DNA from: Labilibaculum filiforme
GTDB lineage: Bacteria; Bacteroidota; Bacteroidia; Bacteroidales; Marinifilaceae
NCBI RefSeq assembly: GCF_002843315.1
Contig: NZ_MVDD01000006.1
Location: forward strand, 210,001 to 274,000
Direction of reading: 5' to 3'
DNA length: 64,000 bases
Within the stretch, counting starts at the first letter, position 1, and each line of letters starts with the position of its first letter. The notes under the pieces were generated by a model. That model was given only the letters and a program-made list of their open reading frames with translations. It was not told the origin of the DNA and made no database searches. Of the stretch, positions 15,193 through 25,642 are shown one piece after another. The translations under genes and the position numbers were made by a program.

Positions 15193-17406
15193 CTATAATT
15201 TATCTTTTAAAAATTGATTGAACCGATTATACAAGTGCAATCTTGTTTTTCCACCATATATACTATGATTTCGATTGGTATATATTTGCATTTCGAATTG
15301 CTTATTGGCCTGAACCAAACGTTCCGACAATTCGTAAGTATTCTGAATATGCACATTATCATCTGCCGTGCCATGACAAAGCAGAAGCGCTCCTTTTAAT
15401 TTATCGACATGATTAATAGGCGAGTTATCGTCGTAGCCTTTTGCATTTTCCTGTGGAGTTCTCATAAATCTCTCGGTATATACCGAATCGTAATACCTCC
15501 AATTGGTAACCGGCGCAACAGCAATTGCCGCAGCAAACACATCGCTCCCTTTCTCTAAACAGAGTGTTGACATGAATCCACCATAACTCCATCCCCAAAT
15601 TGCAATTCTATTTTCGTCAATAAAACTCTCCTTGGCAAGGCTTCGCGCTGCCGCGATTTGATCATCAGATTCTAGTCGTCCCAATTGCATGTAGGTGCAC
15701 TTGCGAAATAATTGTCCTCTGGCACCCGTTCCTCGTGGATCCACACAAACAACAATATATCCTTCCTGAGCCAAATATTGATACCAATCAAAACTCCACG
15801 AATTCTCAACACTTTGCGAATTTGGACCGCTATACTGAGTCATCACAACAGGGTATTTTTTACTTGGATCAAAATTAAACGGCTTAATCATCCAGGCATT
15901 TAACATGGTCATTCCATCGGCGGCAGGAAGCATCGTGAATTCTTTGGGAGTATATTGATATCCCTTTAATTTAGCAACCAATTTTTCGTTATTTTCCAAC
16001 ACACGAATTAACTTCCCTTTACTACTATACAAACTAACCGTAGTGGGTTGAGTTACACTCGAAAAATAATTGATATAGTACTTAAACCCATTGCTGAAAA
16101 CCGTGCTATTTGTTCCCTTATCAGGAGTAAGCAATTTTTTAGAGCTTCCATTTAATTTCACCGAATAAACATTTCTATCCATTGGCGACACCTCTGCAGA
16201 TTGGTAGTAGCAAACCTGATTTTCTTCATCGAAGCCTAAAAATTCGGTAACATCCCAATCTCCTTTTGTAATTTGCTGTACCGACTTTCCGGTTGCCATA
16301 TCATACAGATACAAATGATTAAAGCCATCCTTCTCGTCCAAGTAAATAAAATGCTTCCCATCTTTTAAATAGGTTAACTTATCAAAGTTACCTTCCTCCA
16401 CGTAATATTTATTCTCTTGAGTAAATAGTACATTCGAACTGCCAGTTCGCGCATTTGCAAGTAAAAATTCCAATTTATTCTGATGACGATTCAAACGATA
16501 AATGCTTAGCATTTTCGGATCTTGAGTCCATTTAATACGAGGAATATACTGATCCTTCTCCTCGCCAACATCCATTCTTTTTGTAATTCTATCCTCTACA
16601 TTATATACAAACACCTCTACAGTAGAATTCTTCTCTCCCGCTTTTGGATATTTATAAGTATAGTTTTCGGGATACAAAGCATTTTCATTTACCTGAGGAT
16701 ATAAGCCTTCGAACTTATTCATATTGAATAACTTCACATCGCTTTCATTAAACTTCATATAAGCCAGAAAATCGCTATCGGGCGACCATGCAAAAGCTTT
16801 ATTAAATTCAAACTCCTCCTCGTAAACCCAATCAGGTGTTCCATTTTGAATCTTATTCCATTCTCCATCTTTTGTAATTCTAATTTCAGAACCAAACAAA
16901 ACGTTATGAATAAATAGGTTGTTATCTCTTACAAAAGCAATACGATTACCATTTGGCGAGAAAGTAGCCAATCGTTGCTTTCCATTTTTCGATAAAGGAA
17001 CCAACTCAGTGTTTTTAAACGAAAAAACGTAATAATCTGCAGTGAAAGAACGTCGATAAATTCGCTCTGGATTAGTCATTAACAGAATGCGACTTTCATC
17101 TGCACTAAATTCATACTGATTAATGCATTTTATTTCCACCTCTTTCATCTTGCTTAAATCCAACAAAACCTCTACAAGTTTACCGGTAGCATAACTGTAC
17201 TTTACAATTTTGGTTCCGCCTTCTTCTAGTGTGGTATAATGAACGCCATCATTCATCGATAGTAATCCTTGAACAGATTCCTGACGAAACGTGCCATTAA
17301 GCATCAAATCCTCCATGCTTATCTTATGATTTTCCGTCTGCGAAAAAGACAAAAATCCAAAACACATAAAAATGCAGAAAGTAAATATCTGTCGACTCCT
17401 CTTCAT
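15193..17406 (-). CDS. dipeptidyl-peptidase IV-like S9 family peptidase
   Basis: 737 residues with a signal peptide ending LSFSQ. The N-terminal eight-bladed DPP IV propeller (about 30-490) contains the substrate-binding double Glu in TPDWVYEEEFEF. The C-terminal alpha/beta hydrolase has nucleophile Ser607 in GWSYGGF, Asp682 in HGTADDNVH and His714 in NRNHSIYGG, so the triad is complete. It removes X-Pro (or X-Ala) dipeptides from peptides in the periplasm or at the surface. Length matches the family. It stands alone, divergent from thrS. Confidence 0.95.
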   Translation of the reverse strand: MKRSRQIFTFCIFMCFGFLSFSQTENHKISMEDLMLNGTFRQESVQGLLSMNDGVHYTTLEEGGTKIVKYSYATGKLVEVLLDLSKMKEVEIKCINQYEFSADESRILLMTNPERIYRRSFTADYYVFSFKNTELVPLSKNGKQRLATFSPNGNRIAFVRDNNLFIHNVLFGSEIRITKDGEWNKIQNGTPDWVYEEEFEFNKAFAWSPDSDFLAYMKFNESDVKLFNMNKFEGLYPQVNENALYPENYTYKYPKAGEKNSTVEVFVYNVEDRITKRMDVGEEKDQYIPRIKWTQDPKMLSIYRLNRHQNKLEFLLANARTGSSNVLFTQENKYYVEEGNFDKLTYLKDGKHFIYLDEKDGFNHLYLYDMATGKSVQQITKGDWDVTEFLGFDEENQVCYYQSAEVSPMDRNVYSVKLNGSSKKLLTPDKGTNSTVFSNGFKYYINYFSSVTQPTTVSLYSSKGKLIRVLENNEKLVAKLKGYQYTPKEFTMLPAADGMTMLNAWMIKPFNFDPSKKYPVVMTQYSGPNSQSVENSWSFDWYQYLAQEGYIVVCVDPRGTGARGQLFRKCTYMQLGRLESDDQIAAARSLAKESFIDENRIAIWGWSYGGFMSTLCLEKGSDVFAAAIAVAPVTNWRYYDSVYTERFMRTPQENAKGYDDNSPINHVDKLKGALLLCHGTADDNVHIQNTYELSERLVQANKQFEMQIYTNRNHSIYGGKTRLHLYNRFNQFLKDKL

Positions 17407-17721
17407 AATTTTAAAATTTATTTTGAATATAGTATTGGTTGTTTTTAATTACTCAAAGATTCTATTTTTTTACAGAAAAGAAAAATTACTTCGCTACTAA
17501 TTATAATCTCCTAGCCATCTCGGCTTTAATTCAAACTACTTTTTTTCGCACTTCATTCAGATCTATAGGTAAAAACAGATCTCCATTTAGAAAGCAAACC
17601 AAGCATTTTTTAACATTATTCTATTTTTTTCGAAATATTGACAGGCAAATCCACCTGAAAATTAGGCAGAAAGTTATATCTTTGACGATTCTATTAGAAA
17701 ACGATTATTTAAAATTATACA
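17407..17721. other. intergenic between divergent dpp and thrS
   Basis: AT-rich, no gene. TATCTTTG at 17678-17685 fits a TAnnTTTG -7 element for the thrS operon, with no clear TTTG at the usual distance. No T-box-like structure is apparent. Confidence 0.55.
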
Positions 17722-19674
17722 ATGATTAAAATTACATTTCCTGATAATTCTGTAAAAGAATTTGAAGCGGGGATTTCTGGCCTTGGTATTGCTAGAAGTC
17801 TTAGTAATAGTCTTGCCAAAGAAGTTTTATCTATCACTGTAAATGGTGAAATTTGGGATATCTCTCGTCCAATCAACGAAGATTCCAACATCAAACTACA
17901 TACTTGGGATGATGCTGAAGGCAAATATGCATTTTGGCACAGTTCAGCTCACCTTATGGCTGAAGCACTTGAGGCCTTATATCCTGGAGTGAAATTTGGT
18001 ATTGGTCCGGCTATTGAAATGGGCTTTTACTACGATGTTGATTTAGGAAATGATACGGTTCTTTCCGATAAAGACCTTCCTAAAATCGAACAAAAAATGC
18101 TCGAACTTGCTCGAAACAAGAGCGAATATCAACGTACCGATGTCACTAAAGAAGAAGCCCTTCAATTTTTCGCCGATAAAAACGAAGAATACAAAATTGA
18201 GCTAATCAACGATTTAGAAGACGGTACCATAAGCTTTTACAAACAAGGTGATTTTACCGATTTATGTAGAGGCCCTCACTTACCGAACACAAGCTATATT
18301 AAGGCAATTAAATTAAACTCAATTGCTGGAGCTTACTGGAGAGGTGACGAAAAACGACCTCAACTTACCCGTATTTACGGAATTACTTTCCCAAAAAAGA
18401 AATTCTTAGATGAATATGTAGTAATGATGGAAGAGGCGAAAAAACGCGACCACAGAAAATTGGGGAAAGAAATGGAATTATTCACTTTCTCTCAGAATGT
18501 TGGTCAGGGAATGCCATTGTGGTTGCCAAAAGGAGCTCAGTTGCGCGAAAGTTTAGAAACCTTTCTGAAACGTGTTCAGAAAAAATTTGGCTACGAGCAG
18601 GTTATCACTCCACACATTGGAAATATTAACTTGTATAAAACTTCGGGACACTACGAAAAATATGGTGCAGATTCATTTCAGGCAATTCAAACTCCTCAGG
18701 AAGGAGAAGAATATTTACTGAAACCAATGAACTGCCCTCATCATTGCGAAATTTACAAATTCAAACCTCGTTCCTACAAAGATCTACCTATTCGTTATGC
18801 TGAATTTGGTACTGTTTATAGATACGAGCAAAGTGGTGAGCTACATGGTTTAACCCGTGTAAGAAGTTTTACTCAAGATGATGCCCATTTATTCTGTACT
18901 CCAGATCAATTGAAAGATGAGTTCAAAAAGGTAATCGATATTATTTTCATTATCTTTAAAGCGCTCGACTTTACCGAATATACTGCTCAAATATCTTTAC
19001 GCGATAAAGTAAATCGTGAAAAATATATTGGCAACGATGAAAACTGGGACAAAGCAGAGCAAGCGATTATCGAAGCGGCAGAAGAAAAAGGTTTAAATAC
19101 CGTTGTTGAATACGGCGAAGCTGCATTTTACGGTCCTAAACTCGATTTCATGATCAAAGATGCTATTGGTCGTAAATGGCAGTTGGGAACAATACAAGTA
19201 GATTACAACTTACCAGAACGTTTCGAATTGGAGTATGTTGGTAGTGATAATCAAAAACATCGACCAATCATGATTCACAGAGCCCCATTTGGTTCTATGG
19301 AACGATTTGTTGCCGTATTGCTGGAACATACTGGTGGTAAATTTCCTTTATGGCTAACACCTGAACAGGTTGTGATTATGCCAATTAGCGAAAAATACAA
19401 CGATTATGCCCAAAAAGTTTTAAATTCGTTAAATAATTCCGATATTCGCGCCGTATTAGATGATCGCAACGAGAAGATCGGACGAAAAATCCGTGATAGC
19501 GAGTTGAAAAAGACCCCATACCTTATTATTGTAGGTGAAAAAGAAGCTACCGATGGTACTGTATCTGTTCGCAGACAAGGAGAAGGAGATTTGGGATCTC
19601 AGAGCATTCAGGAATTTACAGATTTTATAAATAAAGAAGTAGAAGATCAATTGTCTTCTATTGAAAAGTACTAA
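17722..19674 (+). CDS. thrS: threonine--tRNA ligase
   Basis: 650 residues, full length. N-terminal TGS domain (1-62, [20 protein letters not shown]), the editing domain with [11 protein letters not shown] near residue 73, then the class II catalytic core with motif 2 [24 protein letters not shown], zinc-site region [13 protein letters not shown] and motif 3 [11 protein letters not shown], and a C-terminal anticodon-binding domain. It charges tRNA-Thr. First gene of the thrS-infC-rpmI-rplT operon, a common bacterial arrangement. ATG at 17722 gives the standard N-terminus. Confidence 0.98.
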   Translation: MIKITFPDNSVKEFEAGISGLGIARSLSNSLAKEVLSITVNGEIWDISRPINEDSNIKLHTWDDAEGKYAFWHSSAHLMAEALEALYPGVKFGIGPAIEMGFYYDVDLGNDTVLSDKDLPKIEQKMLELARNKSEYQRTDVTKEEALQFFADKNEEYKIELINDLEDGTISFYKQGDFTDLCRGPHLPNTSYIKAIKLNSIAGAYWRGDEKRPQLTRIYGITFPKKKFLDEYVVMMEEAKKRDHRKLGKEMELFTFSQNVGQGMPLWLPKGAQLRESLETFLKRVQKKFGYEQVITPHIGNINLYKTSGHYEKYGADSFQAIQTPQEGEEYLLKPMNCPHHCEIYKFKPRSYKDLPIRYAEFGTVYRYEQSGELHGLTRVRSFTQDDAHLFCTPDQLKDEFKKVIDIIFIIFKALDFTEYTAQISLRDKVNREKYIGNDENWDKAEQAIIEAAEEKGLNTVVEYGEAAFYGPKLDFMIKDAIGRKWQLGTIQVDYNLPERFELEYVGSDNQKHRPIMIHRAPFGSMERFVAVLLEHTGGKFPLWLTPEQVVIMPISEKYNDYAQKVLNSLNNSDIRAVLDDRNEKIGRKIRDSELKKTPYLIIVGEKEATDGTVSVRRQGEGDLGSQSIQEFTDFINKEVEDQLSSIEKY

Positions 19675-19681
19675 CTTAATT

Positions 19682-19687
19682 AGGAGG
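19682..19687 (+). promoter_or_regulatory. strong Shine-Dalgarno before infC
   Basis: AGGAGG, 8 bases before the ATA start of infC. Bacteroidetes genes rarely carry such a site, so it helps fix this unusual start. Confidence 0.8.
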
Positions 19688-19695
19688 ACCTAGAC

Positions 19696-20250
19696 ATAGC
19701 TGGATTTCACCATAAAAACAACAGGGGGCCAAGAAAACCTCAAGAAGCTCTACACAAAATTAATAAATTAATTAGGGCACGTAGCGTTCGCGTTGTTGGA
19801 GAGAACGTAGAACCAGGAGTTTATTCTATTTCTGAAGCATTAAAACTTGCCGAAGATCAAGAATTAGACTTAATTGAAATTTCACCGAATGCCGATCCGC
19901 CAGTTTGTAAAATCTCTGATTACCAAAAGTATCTTTATCAGCAGAAAAAGAAACAAAAGGAGCTAAAGGCAAAAACGGTTAAAGTGGTTGTAAAAGAGAT
20001 TCGTTTCGGTCCAAATACCGACGAACACGATTACAATTTCAAACTAAAACATGCCGAAAAGTTCTTGAACGAAGGATCTAAAGTGAAAGCTTATGTTTTC
20101 TTTAAAGGACGTTCGATTCTTTTTAAAGACAAAGGTGAAATTCTTTTATTAAGGTTCGCTCAGGATCTTGAAGAACTTGGTAAGGTTGAACAACTTCCTA
20201 GATTAGAAGGAAAACGTATGACCATGTTTTTAACACCAAAGAAAAAGTAA
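19696..20250 (+). CDS. infC: translation initiation factor IF-3, initiated at ATA
   Basis: 184 residues when read from ATA at 19696. The frame has a stop at 19681 and no ATG, GTG or TTG until 19984, deep inside the protein, yet the intervening codons spell the conserved IF-3 N-domain: [60 protein letters not shown]. The C-domain follows ([32 protein letters not shown]). Use of a non-standard start fits the known autoregulation of infC, where IF-3 rejects its own weak start codon (AUU in E. coli). ATA is chosen by its 8-base spacing from AGGAGG. It lies 21 bp after thrS. Confidence 0.93.
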   Translation: MAGFHHKNNRGPRKPQEALHKINKLIRARSVRVVGENVEPGVYSISEALKLAEDQELDLIEISPNADPPVCKISDYQKYLYQQKKKQKELKAKTVKVVVKEIRFGPNTDEHDYNFKLKHAEKFLNEGSKVKAYVFFKGRSILFKDKGEILLLRFAQDLEELGKVEQLPRLEGKRMTMFLTPKKK

Positions 20251-20284
20251 AGTAATTTATATATAATCAATAATTTGTTGTACA

Positions 20285-20482
20285 ATGCCTAAGATGAAAA
20301 CAAATTGCAGCGCAAAGAAAAGATTTACTTTGACTGCATCTGGAAAAATCAAAAGAAAGCACGCTTTTAAAAGTCATATTCTGACCAAAAAGAGCACAAA
20401 AAGAAAGAGAAATCTTACTTATTTTGGTTCTGTAAATAAAGCAGATCAGAAAAACGTTAAGTTGATGCTTAACATGTTGTAG
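20285..20482 (+). CDS. rpmI: 50S ribosomal protein L35
   Basis: 65 residues, very basic: [20 protein letters not shown], then [20 protein letters not shown]. This is the complete L35 pattern and length. It sits between infC and rplT, as usual, and is part of that operon. Confidence 0.98.
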   Translation: MPKMKTNCSAKKRFTLTASGKIKRKHAFKSHILTKKSTKRKRNLTYFGSVNKADQKNVKLMLNML

Positions 20483-20576
20483 AAATCAGTATTTGATTTT
20501 TAAAGTTTATTAACCGGGTGATTTAGCAAAAAAAAGAGTCCTTAAATGGAACGCTAACATTCTAAAAACAGAAACA

Positions 20577-20930
20577 ATGCCTAGATCAGTAAATTCTGTA
20601 GCTTCAAGAGCTAGAAGAAAAAAGATTTTAAAAGAAACCAGAGGTAACTTTGGAGCAAGAGCTAACGTTTGGACGGTAGCAAAGAATACATGGGAAAAAG
20701 GTTTGCAATATGCTTACCGTGATAGAAAAAAGAAGAAATCAAACTTCAGAGCATTGTGGATTCAGCGTATTAATGCTGCTGCCAGACTGGAAGGTTTGTC
20801 GTATTCACAATTAATCGGTTTGATGCACAAAGCTAACATCGAAATTAACCGTAAGGTTTTAGCTGATTTAGCAATGAATCATCCTGAAGCATTTAAAGCT
20901 GTTGTTGGAAAAGCACAAACAGCTAAATAA
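20577..20930 (+). CDS. rplT: 50S ribosomal protein L20
   Basis: 117 residues, full length: [19 protein letters not shown], then [33 protein letters not shown] and [27 protein letters not shown]20 is an early assembly protein of the large subunit and in some bacteria represses the infC-rpmI-rplT message. Last gene of the operon; a strong terminator follows 22 bp later. Confidence 0.98.
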   Translation: MPRSVNSVASRARRKKILKETRGNFGARANVWTVAKNTWEKGLQYAYRDRKKKKSNFRALWIQRINAAARLEGLSYSQLIGLMHKANIEINRKVLADLAMNHPEAFKAVVGKAQTAK

Positions 20931-20952
20931 TACTATAAATTATTTACTTTAG

Positions 20953-20984
20953 AACGGGATTGTTTACTACAATCCCGTTTTTTT
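20953..20984 (+). terminator. rho-independent terminator after rplT
   Basis: AACGGGATTGT and ACAATCCCGTT form an 11-bp stem with a 5-base loop, followed by a T-run. Confidence 0.95.
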
Positions 20985-21098
20985 TGTTTATCTCCCAAAT
21001 CCAAATACTTAATGGGTGCTTTCTACAACTTATCGAAAAAGCCTTCCCATATTAGACAATAATCGGCTTTAGGTAGCTTAATTATGCCTTGGATTTAT

Positions 21099-21106
21099 TA
21101 TTTTTG
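21099..21106 (+). promoter_or_regulatory. -7 element (TATTTTTG) for dapB
   Basis: Matches TAnnTTTG, 58 bp before the dapB ATG. It lies inside the upstream extension of the open frame, supporting the internal ATG at 21164 as the true start. Confidence 0.5.
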
Positions 21107-21163
21107 GACTTGTATAATACGAGGAAGACTATTAACCATATCAGTTCCTCAAAAAAACCACCT

Positions 21164-21877
21164 ATGAGAATAGCATTAATTGGTTACGGAAAAATGGGCA
21201 AAGAAATTGAACAAGTTGCTCTTAGCCGAGGCCATCAAATTGGATTAATTATTGATCAAGAAAATCAGATGGATCTGTGTTCCGACAAACTCAAAAATAT
21301 AGATGTTGCCATTGAATTTACAAATCCAAATTCCGCATTTCAAAACTATCAAATTTGTTTTGAGGCTAATGTCCCGGTAGTATCCGGAACAACCGGATGG
21401 TTGGATAAAATTGAATTAGTGAAAGAGAAATGCAAACAAGGAAAAGGATTTTTTTACGCATCGAATTTTAGTTTAGGAGTAAACTTATTTTTCGAACTAA
21501 ATAAGAAACTTGCAAGCCTAATGGCTCCTTTCAACGAATACAATGCCGATTTAGAAGAAATTCATCACATCCATAAGTTAGATTCGCCAAGCGGAACCGC
21601 AATTACTTTGGCAGAAGGGATCATTGAAAATCATCCTAAAAAAACAAAGTGGATTGAAGCTGCCAGTTTAAAAGAAGAGGAGCTAAGTATTTTTGCCAAA
21701 CGTCATGGTTCTGTTCCTGGAACCCATTCCATTACCTGGCATTCCGAAGTAGATGAAATAAGTATTCAACACTTGGCCTACAGCCGAAAAGGCTTTGCTC
21801 TGGGTGCCGTTTTAGCAGCAGAATTTATGCCTGCAAAACAAGGCTTTTTTGGAATGAAAGATCTTTTAAAGTTGTAG
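21164..21877 (+). CDS. dapB: 4-hydroxy-tetrahydrodipicolinate reductase
   Basis: 237 residues from the ATG at 21164, which opens directly into the NAD(P)-binding MRIALIGYGKMGKEIEQ. The 25 upstream in-frame codons are not family-like. Later signatures are VVSGTTGWLD, NFSLGVNLFFELNKKL, the active-site DLEEIHHIHKLDSPSGTA, and VPGTHSITWHSEVDEISIQH. It catalyses the second lysine/diaminopimelate-specific step, reducing hydroxytetrahydrodipicolinate. Size fits the short Bacteroidetes form. lepB begins 49 bp downstream. Confidence 0.96.
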   Translation: MRIALIGYGKMGKEIEQVALSRGHQIGLIIDQENQMDLCSDKLKNIDVAIEFTNPNSAFQNYQICFEANVPVVSGTTGWLDKIELVKEKCKQGKGFFYASNFSLGVNLFFELNKKLASLMAPFNEYNADLEEIHHIHKLDSPSGTAITLAEGIIENHPKKTKWIEAASLKEEELSIFAKRHGSVPGTHSITWHSEVDEISIQHLAYSRKGFALGAVLAAEFMPAKQGFFGMKDLLKL

Positions 21878-21926
21878 TGCCAACTTAGAACAATAAAAAA
21901 TTAAATAATCATTTAAAAAAAATTGA

Positions 21927-23315
21927 ATGAGCAGTATACTAAGAAACAAATGGTTTAAATTTTCAGTCGCTCTCATCATCTGTCTGATGATGATTGTTTG
22001 GATTGGTAACTATTGGCTAATTTTAGGCCTTCCCATCCTTTTTGATGTGTATATCAGTAAAAAAGTACATTGGGCTTTCTGGAAAAAAAGAGGCGTTGCA
22101 AAACAAAGTGCAACCGTAGAATGGATAGATGCCATTATTTTTGCAATAGTTGCTGCTACCATTATTCGAATGTTCTTCATCGAAGCTTACACAATTCCTA
22201 CTTCATCCATGGAAAAATCTTTGCTAGTAGGAGATTATCTTTTTGTAAGTAAAGTTGCCTATGGTCCTAAAATACCAAACACACCACTATCCTTCCCTTT
22301 TGCGCATCACACAATGCCTTTAACCAAATCAACAAAATCGTATTTGGAATGGATTAATTGGCCATACAAACGTCTTGCCGGCATCAGCGAAGTAAAAAGA
22401 AACGATGTGGTGGTATTTAATTTCCCTGCTGGGGATACTATTATCGTTGGAAGAGAAAACCCTGATTATTATACCAACCTAAGAGGCTTAGGAGATCAAT
22501 TCATGTCTGATGACATGAAAAAAGGAAGAGCTCTTCAACCTGAGCAAAACTATATTAGTATGGCTCGAAAATACCTTGCCCAAAACACCGAAATAGCTTC
22601 CAGACCAGTAGATAAAAGGGAAAACTACATTAAACGATGCGTTGGAATGCCTGGAGATACACTATTATGTGTTGATGGGGAATTGTATGTAAATGGAAAA
22701 CCTCAGGATAAGATTGAGGAGATGCAATACAACTATGTGGTTCGCACCAATGGAACTCCTATCAATCCAAGAAAACTAGAAGAACTAAACATTGCAAAAG
22801 CGGATATTGACCACAGAGGTTCTGATTACAACCTACCGCTTACACTAGGTAAAGTGGAAGCCTTAAAAAAATTAAACAATGTGGTTTCTATTATCAGACG
22901 AAATTCTACTTTAGGAATATCTGAGGATGTTTTCCCTTTTAGTGATCATTTTACCTGGAACCGAGATAATTTCGGTCCATTGGTGATTCCTAAAAAAGGA
23001 GTTAGCGTAAAACTAAACTTAGAAACGCTTCCTTTGTACGAAAGAGCTATTAATGCTTATGAGGAGAACGATTTAAAAGTTAAGGATTCTACCATTTATA
23101 TTAATGGTGAAATTGCAACAGAATTTACTTTTAAAATGGACTATTATTGGATGATGGGTGATAACAGACACATGTCGGCAGATTCAAGATATTGGGGCTA
23201 TGTTCCTGAAGATCACATCGTAGGGAAAGCTTCATTTATCTGGTTATCTCTTGATAAAGATAAAAGTGCTTTTAGCAAGATTAGATGGAATCGAGTTTTT
23301 AAGTGGATTCACTAA
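21927..23315 (+). CDS. lepB: signal peptidase I
   Basis: 462 residues. N-terminal membrane segments at about 12-40 and 65-85, then catalytic Ser94 in IPTSSMEKSLLVGD and Lys236 in NYIKRCVGMPGDTL, and the late GDNRHMSADSRYWGYVPEDHIVGKA box. The protein is longer than E. coli LepB because of inserts between the Ser and Lys boxes and before the last box, which is usual in Bacteroidetes. It cleaves signal peptides on the periplasmic side, serving the many secreted proteins in this window. A strong terminator follows. Confidence 0.96.
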   Translation: MSSILRNKWFKFSVALIICLMMIVWIGNYWLILGLPILFDVYISKKVHWAFWKKRGVAKQSATVEWIDAIIFAIVAATIIRMFFIEAYTIPTSSMEKSLLVGDYLFVSKVAYGPKIPNTPLSFPFAHHTMPLTKSTKSYLEWINWPYKRLAGISEVKRNDVVVFNFPAGDTIIVGRENPDYYTNLRGLGDQFMSDDMKKGRALQPEQNYISMARKYLAQNTEIASRPVDKRENYIKRCVGMPGDTLLCVDGELYVNGKPQDKIEEMQYNYVVRTNGTPINPRKLEELNIAKADIDHRGSDYNLPLTLGKVEALKKLNNVVSIIRRNSTLGISEDVFPFSDHFTWNRDNFGPLVIPKKGVSVKLNLETLPLYERAINAYEENDLKVKDSTIYINGEIATEFTFKMDYYWMMGDNRHMSADSRYWGYVPEDHIVGKASFIWLSLDKDKSAFSKIRWNRVFKWIH

Positions 23316-23474
23316 CAACAATAGATTGTTAGATTTTAGATGTAAGCTATAAAGTTACTTTAAACTACAATCTCTAAGCTCTTTAAGTCGAAAGTACAAT
23401 TTCATAGTAGTTCTGATAATCAAATAATTACAGAACTTTCATAACCAATTGACCAATAGACTCGCAAATTGCAT

Positions 23475-23503
23475 AAAAGACACCTCCGGCGGTGTCTTTT
23501 TTT
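23475..23503 (+). terminator. rho-independent terminator after lepB
   Basis: AAAAGACACC and GGTGTCTTTT pair around TCCGGC, followed by a T-run. Confidence 0.92.
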
Positions 23504-23517
23504 ATGCCTTATTTTTC

Positions 23518-23525
23518 TATTTTTG
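23518..23525 (+). promoter_or_regulatory. -7 element (TATTTTTG) for the WbqC-like gene
   Basis: TAnnTTTG match 31 bp before the ATG at 23556. The open frame's upstream extension to 23469 runs through the terminator and this element, so the later ATG is preferred. Confidence 0.6.
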
Positions 23526-23555
23526 TATTTTCATAACAAGTGCTTCCAAATAAAC

Positions 23556-24203
23556 ATGAATAATACAAAAGTCTTACTCGCAACCTCTTTTTTTGCACCC
23601 ATTCAATACTATTGCAAATTAATTCAATACCCCGAAATTGTAATTGAACAATGGGAGCATTATTCAAAGCAATCGTACCGCAACCGCTGTAATATTTATG
23701 GGGCAAATGGAGTTTTACCACTGTCTATTCCTGTAGTAAAAGCCACCAATAAAAAAGTACTTACCAAAGATGTTAAAATATCTTACGATACAAATTGGCA
23801 AAAATTACACTGGAAAGGAATTGAAGCTGCTTATAAATCGTCCCCGTTCTACGAATATTATATCGATGATTTAGAACGATTTTTCACGCAAAAATGGGAT
23901 TCGTTGCTGGAATATAACAATGAAATTCAGTCGGAGATATTCGGAATTCTTGAACTAGAACCAAATATTCAATTTACGAATGACTTTATTGAATTTGGAA
24001 GTCCAGAATTCGATGATTTCCGGGAAATTATACACCCTAAAAGTTCGAAACAAGGCCCAGACAATACATTCAAAGCAAAAGCATATACTCAGGTTTTTGG
24101 CGACAAATATGGCTTTATAGAAAATCTTAGCATTTTAGATTTGATTTTCAACTTAGGACCAGACAGTCTAGATTATCTGGAATCTGTTCACTCGAACTTA
24201 TAG
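23556..24203 (+). CDS. WbqC family protein
   Basis: 215 residues from the ATG at 23556. Family blocks: [82 protein letters not shown], and a late [26 protein letters not shown]. WbqC-like proteins are soluble and linked to surface polysaccharide or nucleotide-sugar pathways in some species; the biochemical role is not established. It converges on the Nudix gene: the two stop codons are adjacent and the ends overlap by 6 bp. Confidence 0.9.
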   Translation: MNNTKVLLATSFFAPIQYYCKLIQYPEIVIEQWEHYSKQSYRNRCNIYGANGVLPLSIPVVKATNKKVLTKDVKISYDTNWQKLHWKGIEAAYKSSPFYEYYIDDLERFFTQKWDSLLEYNNEIQSEIFGILELEPNIQFTNDFIEFGSPEFDDFREIIHPKSSKQGPDNTFKAKAYTQVFGDKYGFIENLSILDLIFNLGPDSLDYLESVHSNL

Positions 24204-24626
24204 TTGTTTCAAAATATCAGCCATAATCTGATCGTGATCGAAAGCAAGATCTGGTATCTTCTCCAGGTCTATCCACTTTGCTTGTTTTGCATCATCATCG
24301 CCCTTTACAATCGGAAGTTCATTAGAAACAATTGTTCCTGTATACACAACAGAAACGGTTCTTCCTCGAGGATCCCGGTTTACGGCACCATAAGTTTTAA
24401 ACTGCTTTAAACCAAAACCAACAAAACCAGTCTCCTCTTTTAATTCGCGATAGGCTGCCACTTCTATATCCTCATCCATATCCACAAAACCCCCCGGAAA
24501 TGCCCAACTATCCTGAAAAGGCGCATTCGCACGTTGAATTAGTAAAACATAGAGTTTGCTATCGAGTTTGCAAAAAACAGCACAATCGACAGTTAGTGCT
24601 GGTCGTGGATACTTATAGGTGTACAT
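24198..24626 (-). CDS. Nudix hydrolase
   Basis: 142 residues. It begins [18 protein letters not shown] and carries a complete Nudix box, [24 protein letters not shown], with all metal-binding glutamates. The [11 protein letters not shown] start resembles Bacteroidetes enzymes related to NrtR or ADP-ribose pyrophosphatase, but there is no DNA-binding wing. It probably hydrolyses a nucleoside diphosphate derivative; the substrate is unknown. It is followed upstream by the NlpC/P60 gene (33 bp away, same strand), a possible operon. Confidence 0.92.
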   Translation of the reverse strand: MYTYKYPRPALTVDCAVFCKLDSKLYVLLIQRANAPFQDSWAFPGGFVDMDEDIEVAAYRELKEETGFVGFGLKQFKTYGAVNRDPRGRTVSVVYTGTIVSNELPIVKGDDDAKQAKWIDLEKIPDLAFDHDQIMADILKQL

Positions 24627-24658
24627 AGGAATATATAGAAACTAAATTCTTAAATAAT

Positions 24659-25453
24659 TTACAGATTGATTATTCTTTTAATTACTCTCAACTTATGGGT
24701 ATACAATTTTTTGTCTACATTAAAAATGCCTTGATGATCGACATTATCGATACGAACATTACCCGAAGCATGTATAATTTTATGTCGATCCCAAATAATA
24801 CCAACATGAGTAATTCGACCCTCTTCATTATCGAAAAAAGCCAAATCTCCGGGCATTGCTTCCTCAACAAAAGTTAAAGTTTCTCCAATTAACACTTGCT
24901 GACTGGCATCTCTTGGCAAAACAATGCCATTTAATTTATAAACAATTTGAGTTAATCCCGAACAATCAATTCCATACGGAGTTCTTCCTCCCCACAAGTA
25001 TGGAGAGTTGAAATATTTTAATGCACTTTCGATAATAGAATCGCGCAAGTGCTCGGCAGAAGAATTTTCGGAAACTTTGCCTTGATAAAAATAATTTTTA
25101 TCGGCTATTTGAAACGATTTCTTCTCTAAATCGCAAAATGGAAAGGAACTACCAGGTACAATCAATTTATTTGAGTAATCCTGCTCCTGAAAAACCAGAT
25201 TAAATGTATCATTAGCAACAACTTGCAACTCCTTATTTAAACTTTGAAAAAGGCTTGCATCAATTGTTGTAATCATCTTTGTATCCACCCAACCTTCGTA
25301 ATTATCAAAAGCCAACCGAACTTTTGACCAATTCTCATTGGCTTCGAGAATCTCAAAATGCTCCCCAAACAATAATTGAGTTACCATTTCACTTCGTTCT
25401 GCCGGCTCTTTTCGGACAGGAATAATACTTAGATCTGAGATTCCATAATTCAT
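24659..25453 (-). CDS. NlpC/P60 (C40) cell-wall peptidase with N-terminal SH3-like domains
   Basis: 264 residues, no obvious signal peptide. An SH3b-like region (about 1-60, VTQLLFGEHFEILEANENWSKVRLAFDNYEGWV) and a second beta region precede the catalytic domain. That domain has Cys164 in YGIDCSGLTQ, His216 in ITHVGII and His228 in IIHASG, so the triad is intact. Such enzymes cut the D-gamma-Glu to diamino acid bond in wall peptides, often on recycled muropeptides in the cytoplasm (YkfC-like), which fits the lack of a signal. It precedes the Nudix gene in the same direction. Confidence 0.92.
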   Translation of the reverse strand: MNYGISDLSIIPVRKEPAERSEMVTQLLFGEHFEILEANENWSKVRLAFDNYEGWVDTKMITTIDASLFQSLNKELQVVANDTFNLVFQEQDYSNKLIVPGSSFPFCDLEKKSFQIADKNYFYQGKVSENSSAEHLRDSIIESALKYFNSPYLWGGRTPYGIDCSGLTQIVYKLNGIVLPRDASQQVLIGETLTFVEEAMPGDLAFFDNEEGRITHVGIIWDRHKIIHASGNVRIDNVDHQGIFNVDKKLYTHKLRVIKRIINL

Positions 25454-25642
25454 TAATCGTTCTATTTTAACGTAAATATCAAATATAAAGAATTAAATTA
25501 TGTTTTTACATTTGCTTTCGTAAAATTGCCTTTAAAATAAGTCTTCTAAAAGAAATGACGAATAGTTTTTCAGCACAAAATATTACATTATTTTTATAAT
25601 CGGAATTTCGGCATAATCAACACTCACAAATACCAAGCAAAA

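Noticed and set aside
19984-20250. Short 88-codon version of infC starting at GTG
   Set aside because: It would remove the whole conserved IF-3 N-domain, which is intact upstream in the same frame; the ATA start explains the data better.
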